64,000 nucleotides of DNA. Source: Mesostigma viride. Taxonomy: Eukaryota; Streptophyta; Mesostigmatophyceae; Mesostigmatales; Mesostigmataceae. Shown here piece by piece: positions 42,293 to 51,400 of the stretch (positions are counted from its first letter, which is position 1; each line of letters begins with the position of its first letter). A program made the translations under genes and the position numbers. The notes below the pieces were generated by a model. That model saw nothing but the letters and a program-made list of their open reading frames with translations, was not told where the DNA came from and ran no database searches. The stretch spans positions 31,001-95,000 of the forward strand of contig RPFO01001837.1 in the NCBI GenBank assembly GCA_009746045.1. Direction: 5' to 3'.

Positions 42293-43990
42293 TAGCCCCT
42301 AAATGGTCTTGCTGCCGATTTTCCGCCAAAAATCGAGTTCCAGCCGATGCATCGGCCCCTTCTCGGGGGACCAGATGCCGCGAAATCTATTGAGAATTAG
42401 GAAACGTTTAGCTGAGAAGATCGAAAGTTTATAAAATTCTTCACAGCATGGTACTAGGGTTTGCATACTTTTGACAAAGTTATAGAGGTGTTCTGGCCGG
42501 TCAAAGTACAAGGGGTCAGGGTACTTTTTCACGTACAACGTGCATAATCCGGAAAACGACGACCTGGCCATGGCGGCTTGCGCCCACGCATGGCATCTAC
42601 GTTTGCGTTCGAATTTTCTGGCCAAACTTAGGATATTGATTTTAAACGTCCTAAAGATCATACAGGCCAATTTTTGGTTCGCGGGAATGCCATTTGATAG
42701 GTGTCGGCAGCGTTCTTGCTGGAAAAAACTGCGATCAGGCCGGACGATAGAAACGTTGACAGCAATACCTTTCCTGCGTATTTCAAAGTATATATTGGTT
42801 TCTTTGTACTTTTTATGATAAATAGTAGTCGGAAACGTGCAAGGGTGGCCAGATATCGCCGAATCCAGCGACCATGCTGCACAACTTTGGTGTGCCGAAA
42901 TGCGCCATTTTGCGGCCACCGCCTGGGCCAAGGTAACGCCATCCATGCCTGGTAAAGCTTAAGCATCGTTTTCCTATCGATGTTTGACGTTTATATATAC
43001 GTTCTAGCTTGTGTAGCACATTCTTTTTGCACTATTCATGCTCTTTCTTGACCCTGGCCTGGCCCCTTTCTAAAACACCCTTCTTAGATGCTTCCCTCAG
43101 TCAGTTGACCTGCCACAGGGTGATGGTGATAAGTTTGAGAGGCTGTATGGGTTTGAATACCTCCATATATGTTTGTTATACATTTCCCATACACATATTG
43201 CATGAGTGTGAGGCAGTTGGCTGGTCTCTGTGGCATCATCAAGCACGTAACTGGTGAGTAAAAGCTTCCCATTGACAGCATGTGCCACCAGGTGTGCTGG
43301 CCATCACCTGGCAAGCTATAGCAGCTTAGGCCTAGTTTATCCTTGCTAGGGCAGGCTGAAATAGGCTCAACACCACTAGTTTGTTGGTGGCTGCCTCCTA
43401 GAATGCATGCCTTGCGTAGGGTGTCCGTACCACGTTACCTACGTGCATGGACAAGGTGGCACCTGCACATAGGTGCCATGTAAGGGCAGTGTGATGATGC
43501 AGTTATGTTTCCCCATCATTGTGGAAGGGAAATGTATTGTTTGGCATGGTTGGTGGCCATATTAGGAGGTAGTATGCCCACCCCTACTCCCTTGGTTGCT
43601 TTTTACCAACGGTACCCCTATGGGCTGTACTGGGTGTAACTGCTGGTATACCCACCCAAATGATGACCCCAATGGCTCAAACTGTTCAGCAACTAATTGT
43701 TTATCATCCCTGAAGTGGTAGGTGCCTAGGTCTTATAACATAATTCAAAATACACATTCTACCAAAAATGAAAACGCGCGTCTTGACCCCCCTGACTTTG
43801 ACGGCAGTTAAACATGGCCTACCCTGCATATATGTGAGGTTGTGATATACCAACCCGAAGGGCAACTCATGAACATGCTTGGCCCCCAAGGACAGCCATT
43901 GGATATGGGTAGGTTGGATGGCATCTGGTTTGCAAAATTGTGAAGATCCAGCCGATTTATCGGCAGGATCTCAGACCATTTAGGGGCTAG
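42293..43990. mobile_element. Candidate DNA transposon with 18-bp inverted ends
   Basis: CTAGCCCCTAAATGGTCT at 42293-42310 is exactly inverted at 43973-43990, and TGCCGAT follows inside both ends. No target duplication is evident. It contains the 215-residue minus-strand ORF 42946-42299. Confidence 0.45.
42299..42946 (-). CDS. Hypothetical ORF inside the candidate element
   Basis: 215 residues starting MDGVTLAQAVAAKW and rich in aromatic and basic residues (KFERKRRCHAWAQAAMARSS; CTLYVKKYPDPLYFDRPEHL). It reads like a real protein but I recognise no family. It overlaps the left inverted repeat at its C-terminus, as if the ORF were truncated by the element end. It may be a transposase remnant. 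Confidence 0.3.
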   Translation of the reverse strand: MDGVTLAQAVAAKWRISAHQSCAAWSLDSAISGHPCTFPTTIYHKKYKETNIYFEIRRKGIAVNVSIVRPDRSFFQQERCRHLSNGIPANQKLACMIFRTFKINILSLARKFERKRRCHAWAQAAMARSSFSGLCTLYVKKYPDPLYFDRPEHLYNFVKSMQTLVPCCEEFYKLSIFSAKRFLILNRFRGIWSPEKGPMHRLELDFWRKIGSKTI

Positions 43991-44400
43991 GTGCACCAGG
44001 GCACCTGCACCCTCATGGTCTATCACGCTATGCCCAGTTAAGCATGGTCTATCACGCTTTGCCAGCCTGGGCGATATGTCCTCACCTGGCGTGCCCCCGG
44101 CCGCGCGCGGCAGGGCCGCCACCCGTGGACTTTTCGTGATAGACTCGGCATGGACATGTGCTACACTAGACGTGACGGGCTCACCCCCGGGCAGCCTCCT
44201 GGTTTGTCTGTAATATGGAGGCAGATGGTGCGCAAGGATAGATGGCAAGTAGTGATGAAGGAGACCACCCCCAAGCCTGTGGGGGCTCCGCGTGTGACCA
44301 AGTATGGCATTCATAGCGATTCGGGCCGCGGTGCCCACACCCCTGTAACTAGGACCTAGATAGCTTATACCATCCATTCCATCCCATGTTCCCCTCCCAC
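43000..44400. other. No firm gene
   Basis: Mostly intergenic. Apart from the right end of the candidate element, nothing can be supported. Confidence 0.3.
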
Positions 44401-44429
44401 TGAGGACTTATGCTCACGTGACGCAGTCA

Positions 44430-44510
44430 CGTGTCTATTAATTAATTAATTAATCACGCTTTGCCCACGGAGGTATGTTCTTAACTAATTAATTAATTAC
44501 TTAATGCATA
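44430..44510 (+). repeat. TAATTAAT tracts with GGAGCA flanks
   Basis: Two (TTAA/TAAT) tracts (44436-44455, 44484-44504) followed by AGTCACGGAGCA. Similar tract-plus-CTCC/GGAG modules are at 21116, 42150 and 45340. They may be remnants of one repeat family. Confidence 0.5.
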
Positions 44511-44599
44511 CATGTGGGCAAGTCACGGAGCAATACGCTAGTTGGGGTTGTGTGTGAACCCTGGGTATGCCCCTAAAAATCCTCAGGCTCCGGGAGAGG

Positions 44600-45361
44600 C
44601 CTTTATTTTCTCCCAAACCGGCGCCCCTAGCTAGGCTTTTGCTATGTGGAAGCTTTATTGCACCCACAGGGGATGCCGGATCGTTTCGACGGTTCCGATT
44701 GTGCACCCTGTGGCATGGGGGAAGGGGGGGGTCTCTGCCCCCCTGCCCGCTGTGCACACTCAGGGATTTAAAGCACTCTGGTGCTTTGTGACTCCCATTA
44801 ACCAGGTAGACACCTCCTCCTATGGCAGGGTCCCCTTGTCCCATCGCAACCCACTGGCAAACTTGCGCGTGCCGGGCACCGGCGCGGCGCGACCCGGACC
44901 TATGTGACACAACTGCTTGAAGATGCAGGGCTTCTGGGACTATCCGTACACTCCGCGCCCGCATGATTGACAAGGAGAAATGGGTTGCCATCTGCGATAA
45001 GCACCTTCCTGAGCTCCTGTAATCTCCCCACGGGCCCTGCGGTACCTGCGGCACCTGCGGCTAGCCAGGGTAGAAGTCCGCAGGTGGAGGTTAATGGTCC
45101 TGAGGATAGCCGCTACACTACTGCCTCGTCTGCCATTACAGTAGAGGACAGCTCGGATGAGGATTACATCCCCATCTAGTGCTTAACGGTTGGGGGATGA
45201 TGCAGACGATATTTTCTGATATTTGTTTCAACTTTTGTGTAATTATTTTAATGAGATTAGCATAGTACTCCGTGGCATGCCTTTGCGCATGACACGCAAG
45301 TACTTACTTACTTACTTACTCCCCAACGGGAGCACGTGCTTAACTAATTAATTAATTAACT
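44600..45361 (+). pseudogene. Probable non-LTR retrotransposon 3' end fragment
   Basis: The 44660-44800 part matches the minus strand of 21050-21350. Further on, in broken frames, are RTYVTQLLEDAGLLG and ARMIDKEKWVAICDKHLPEL. Their spacing recalls the basic C-terminal tail seen in many LINE ORF2 proteins (a -W..-L--LGL-, then -DR--W--). The final frame ends SSDEDYIPI at 45177. A short 3' region ending in (ACTT)n at 45299-45320 would suit a LINE tail. Assignment is tentative. Confidence 0.35.
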
Positions 45362-45483
45362 ATGATAGTCTCACTAATTTAATCAACGGCCGCAACCGTG
45401 AGGAAACGCTTTACCATCAAGCCGTCACCTTGACTCATGCAGGGCCCCCAGGCCTCACAAATATGAGAGCACAATGGCAGGTG

Positions 45484-48400
45484 TCACGCCTGCAACTCGT
45501 AGATCTGGATGTAAGCTTCTGACAGGGCCACCATCTGCGGCAATATTTCCTCCACGTGAAGATCTTGGATCTCATACCTGGTCATCCACGATGGGGATAT
45601 ACCATAACACATACTGGTTGTCTCAGTTAACAACGCGACAAAACGCCTGCCAGCCTGTGAGTCACTTGACACACATCGGTGATGGCATTGCTAGGGTCAA
45701 GGGCATCGCAAACAAAGGAAGCAGGACGCAGATAGAACAGGCAGTTCTGTCTGTGCAGTATGTGCGGTGTCAATGAGACGCCAGATGCCCGGAGACCCTC
45801 AAAACATAGACACGCCAAGACAGCCTTCATGTTAGTTGTGTCACTGCCATTTGATGCATAGGTTGCTGGTTGCTACATCAGGCGGAGCACAAACACGGTG
45901 GATACGATGGTCGTCTCATGGATGTATGGACTGGCATATTGCTGACACCACTATGCCTACACTTTCCTATTGCCAGCACATCAGTCACCCGCGTTCCTTA
46001 ATCACACCCTGCCTGACATGTACTAATTACCAGCACGATAACAAAGTTACACTCAGCCAGAAGAACTAACACAACTGACCCAGTGGTAATGACCCAGCAC
46101 ACCCATTACATAATAACCAAGCCATGCACGCTGGGTTTGAAGTTTGTAAGCTCCACACTGTATGCTTTTAAGTGCTACTGCTGTCATGCTATTATAGCAC
46201 CTTTAGGCATCTTGTTAACAGCCCTATAACAAGATGCCAAAGGGTGCTATAACAAGATTTGTCACCAAGCCGTGCCTACGTCCTAAAAAAAAAGGGAGAG
46301 ACCAGGGGAGACATTCTAGGATCTGCCACAAGAACCCACAACCAAAGTCCCCCAAAAGAATGCACTACATCAAACCACCAAGTAGCACATCAGAATCCAA
46401 CCGGATCATAACCATGTGCGCAGTCCTACAGAGATCATCGAGCAGGCGGGAACCTGCTCATGTCCGCCCTTTATGCCAGCACACGCACCCACCACAAATC
46501 CTCGCACCAAAGGTCTTGTTGTGCACGTGCACAGTGCCTGCTGTGCGTGCCAGTGAATGCAATAAATACCACAATAGATTCCTACACACAATGAAGCAGT
46601 TGGGCCAACCCGTGTCCTCTGCCGGTTGATACCGATTGCCACCACACCCACTGCACATCCTCAGCTTTGTTGTGTACGTCCAAACTGCCCGCTGCACACG
46701 CCAGTGCCCGCTCCTACAGATTACAAACTCGTCGGGGACAGCCAGCGTTCTCTGCCGCTTATGCCAACAGCCAGCACACCCACCCCAGGTACTCCGCCAG
46801 ATCGCACACGTGCACGGTGCCCGTTCGTATGAAAGGTACCCGAGAACCATAAAGCAGCCCGTAGTCAATCCTCGGGCAACCACACCCACCACAAGTCCTC
46901 CGCCTTGTTGTGCACGTGGACGCGGTACGTGCCCTCGGAGGGGCGCCCCTCATGACAGATGTTGGCAATCAGGTTGTACTTGGAGGGCAGTGGGGCCCCG
47001 TCCTCGCCCAGTGGCACGGGGATGTAGTCCTTGAGTTCCAGGTTCTTGACAGGGAAGTTAACTGTTGGTGAACGTCACGATGTGTCGGAATAGGAACCAG
47101 ATTGCATCTACACATCATGGCAACATCAGCAAGGGAGAGTTCACTGTTGGTGAACATCACAAAGTTGAGCCACAGTGACATGCGAGATATTGCCTCAACA
47201 GTGAGGGAGAGCTTCCGCTTCTCAACGGGCAAGTTGGCTGTTGGCAGACGTCACAAGACTTCAAGATATGAGCCGCATTGCAGCGACACATGCGGGCCCG
47301 ACAATTTAGATGTTCCTTTCATGCGTCTCCCTCAAGCGTGGTGTCCCATCAGAAACGAACCTGGCTATTTCAGTAAATCAGTATAATGATCTGGTTGATA
47401 TCTAATCCATAATAATGCTCGCGTTTTTGTAAGCGCACCACCCAGCGTACCGCTTTCAAAAGCACGGTTGTGCAAGGACCCCACGTTCCCCCTCCACCCA
47501 GCCACGTCATTCAAGCCCGCCCCCCCCCCCCCGCTCCCAAACCAAACCACCCCCAACTCCCCCACCCGCTCCCCTTTGCGCAGATGGTTGGGTCCTTCTC
47601 CACGAACTAGTGGTTGTTCATGAAGCGCTTCATGTTCAGGACGAGGTAGTGGTAGTGACACTACACTATACTGTTGAAAACATTGTGGCCAGTGCCTTGG
47701 CGCCACCCCACGCATACTCACCAATGGTTGGGTTCTTCTCCACGAAGAAGTTGTTCTTGGTGAAGCGCTTCATGTGCAGGACGAGGTACTTGGGTAGCTG
47801 CTGGATGACGTAACGCCGCTTGCCCGTCTTGATGCTCTCGTGCACGCTCTGGCCATCAAACTTGTTCAGGATGGTGAACAGTTGCACCTGCCAGGGGGGA
47901 AGGGGGATGAAAAGGGGGAGAGGGGGGAGAGGGGGGGAATGAGGGAGAGGAGAGGGGGCGAGGGGGCGAAGGGGGCGAGGGGGCGAGGGGGGCGAGGGGG
48001 CCAGGGGGCGAGGGGGCGAGGGGGGCGAGGGGGGCGAGGGGGCGAGGGGGGAGAGGGGGGAGAGGGGGAGAGGGGGGAGAGGGGGGGATGAGGGAGAGGA
48101 GAGGGGGCGAGGGGGGCGAGGGGGCGAGGGGCGCGAGGGGGCGAGGGGGCGAGGGGGCGAGGGGGGCGAGGGGGCGAGGGGGGCGAGGTGGGCGAGGTGG
48201 GCGAGGTGGGCGAGGGGGCGAGGGGGCGACGGGGCGACGGGGGCGAGGGGGGCGAGGGGGCGAGGGGGCGAGGGGGGCGAGGTGGGCGAGGTGGGTGAGG
48301 GGGCGAGGGGGGCGAGGGGGCGAGGGGGCGAGGGGGAGAGGGGGGAGAGGGGGAGAGGGGGAGAGGGGGGGATGAGGGAGAGGAGAGGGGGCGAGGGGGC

Positions 48401-51400
48401 GAGGGGGCGAGGGGCGCGAGGGGGGCGAGGGGGCGAGGGGGGCGAGGGGGCGAGGGGGGCGAGGGGGCGAGGTGGGCGAGGTGGGCGAGGTGGGCGAGGG
48501 GGGCGAGGGGGGCGACGGGGCGACGGGGCGAGGGGGGCGAGGGGGCGAGGGGGCGAGGGGGCGAGGTGGGCGAGGTGGGCGAGGTGGGCGAGGTGGGCGA
48601 GGGGGCGAGGGGGCGAGAGGGGCGAGAGGGGCGAGGTGGGCGAGGTGGGCGAGGTGGGCGAGGTGGGCGAGGTGGGCGAGGTGGGCGAGGTGGGCGAGGT
48701 GGGCGAGGTGGGCGAGGTGGGCGAGGTGGGCGAGGTGGGCGAGGTGGGCGAGGTGGGCGAGGTGGGCGAGGTGGGCGAGGTGGGCGAGGAGGGCGAGGTG
48801 GGCGAGGTGGGCGAGGTGGGCGAGGTGGACGAGGGGGGCGAGGGGGGCGAGGTGGGCGAGGTGGGCGAGGGGGGCGATGGGGGCGATGGGGGCGATGGGG
48901 GCGAGGGTGGCGAGGGTGGCGAGGGTGGCGAGGGTGGCGAGGGGGAGGGGGGGAGGGGGGGGGGGGAGAGAGGGAAAGCATGCGGACTGTCAGGTGCATG
49001 GGTGGCTGTATGCAGTTTTAGGCGGGAACGGTGGCAGGGAGGATTCACTGCTGCCAGACAGGGTTTGTTGGGGTGTGAGAACTGTAGGCAAAAGAGAGGA
49101 GGTTCCACACCCATTCAGTCAAAAGGTCCAGCAGTCTTCATTGAAAGCATAAACTAGGCTGGGCCATCATTCTTTCCGATGTGCGCAAATCCTGGAAGTT
49201 CTAAGCATAGAGGGTGGCACATAGTGCAACGCAACCTTAACCTTTGGATGGTCTCTAACTAGCTCATAGTAGCTCATAGTAGCTTATAGTAGCTCTTATT
49301 AGCTCATGTTGGCTCTTACTAGCTCGTACGGGCCCTTGTTCTCCGTTACTTGCTTCTACTCGCCCATACTAGCTTTCCATTCCCCTTTGATACTCCTACG
49401 CACCTGCATAACAATGTTACTCTCCACCATATCCTTGAACCGGTCTACTCCTGTCAAAAGACTACGGCCCAGCTCACAACAAATAAGCATGGTTTGCCTG
49501 CAGGATACATGCATCTCGATCGCATCCTCAAACTCTTCTACTCCCTTAACATAGACCCTCTTTTAATCCCTTGACATTGGCCCCCTTTACTCCCTTAACA
49601 TAACTCCCTTTTACTCCGTTGATATAGACCCCCTTTTACTCCCTTAACATAGACCCCTTTTTACTTCCTTAGTTAGACCCCATTTACGCCCTACCACGAG
49701 TACCCACCTGGGGGATGATGTTCTTCTCCATCACGTCTTTAAACAGTGGCGGCGGCGGGAGGTCGAGCGTGAGCATGAGGAAGTTCATCTCCTGCTCCTC
49801 CCATGAGGGCTCGCCACCGTCTGCCGGTTTGTCCTGCACGCCGGCACAGGACAGCAAAGGGGCGGAGACCAAACGCAACCCGACAGTTTAATCCGTCTGG
49901 AAGAGAGTGTAGGGACACAAAATGGAAAGAACAGACAGTGAGCAGCCACTACGCGGCAAGAGAACTTAACTAATCCGCACCTGACCGCAATCGGACCTTG
50001 ACCGGATAGATGTCCATTCCGGAAATGGTAGGGGAAAATACTGCCTGAAGCATGGAAAACCAGTTAGCAACATACAGCCAAAGAAGACAGCCCCGCGAGC
50101 TTCATAATAAACCAAATGACTGTGTCCGACCCACCCATCCTGACGCATTCTACGTGCTATTAACCCACCCATCCTTCCATGGGTATATATGGCACCACGT
50201 CCCAACCCAAAGCCTCACCTCCCTCCCTCCCCTCGCCCGCACCCCCTACCTTGCTCTCGGTGAACACCCGCAGAACCCCCTGGAAGCAATCGTGGATAAT
50301 GCTGCCCTCCGTCCCCGCCAGCTTCTTTTTCCCCTTGGCTGCCAGCTTGGGCCCCCCCGGCCTCGCCCCCTTGTCACCTCCACCTGAGGCCGATCCCGCA
50401 TCCGCCCCTTGCCCGCTACCAGCGCCCCCCTGAGATGTCGCCGCGGGCAGGGCAAGCTCCTTGTGAAGCGCGTTGAGGAACCAGGAGATGAACTCGACAG
50501 GGTCGGACTGTGCCTCGATCAAGAACCGCTTCTTGCTCTCGGTGACAACGGCTTGCAGGAACTCGTGGGGGCTCACCTGCGGGGTGGGTGGGTGGGGGGG
50601 GGGAGGGGGGAGTATGTGGGGGGAGGTTAGTGTTATGGGAGTGTGTGGGAGGGGTGCACCGTAGTTTGCAGAGTAGCGTGTGGGTGGGGGTGGGGGTGGA
50701 GGCTGGATTAGGGATCATGGGGGAGCGAGTAAGGGAATAGTGATGGGGAGAAGAACGAAAAGCTGTAAAGGAAGAGGAAAGGGGTGAGGCAAGCGGGAGG
50801 AGCAGAGGTTGGCAGGTTGTACGGGGCACAAAGGCAGTTTGTTACGGTGGCATGGCATGAAGATGAGCGGCGGTGCGCACAAACATTTCCATGCCTGACT
50901 GAGAGTGTTGCATACCGTAGATCCACTTGACGGTTCCGTCACGCATGGCATGGGATACGATGGAGGGGTGACGAGCAGCGGCAGACCAACTGGAAGTCCT
51001 ACAGCCACGCGTCCCCTTGTTGTCAGCTTCGTATCCTCCCTCCTGCCTGCCCATTGCTAATAGCGGTAACGTTCTCAACCCACCTGGCCCTTGTGGTTGA
51101 GCGGCTTCGAAATCTTGCGTGTCAGCCCCTTGTCAAAAGTGTGATGTATCCTCCCCCCTACATGCCCCTAGTAGCTGGCGATCAAACCCCCTCCACCCAC
51201 CTGCCCCTATTACAGAGTGGGGATATGTCCTACCCACCTGCCCCTTGTAGTTGGTCGGGTTCCAGATCTTGCGCGCCAGCTCGCCAAACCGCTGCACCAG
51301 TGGCGACTTGCTCGTGACCAGCGCCGGGTCCTTGTCCAATAGGAAGTAGTCGCGCAGCTTGGTCACGCGCATGAGCGCCTGCAGGGGAGGTGGGAATGGT

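Noticed and set aside
47666-49157. Long Pro/Ser/Arg- and Gly/Glu-rich open frames on both strands
   Set aside because: They come from the G-rich minisatellite in USP39 intron 5; only the exon 6 part (47722-47887) is coding.
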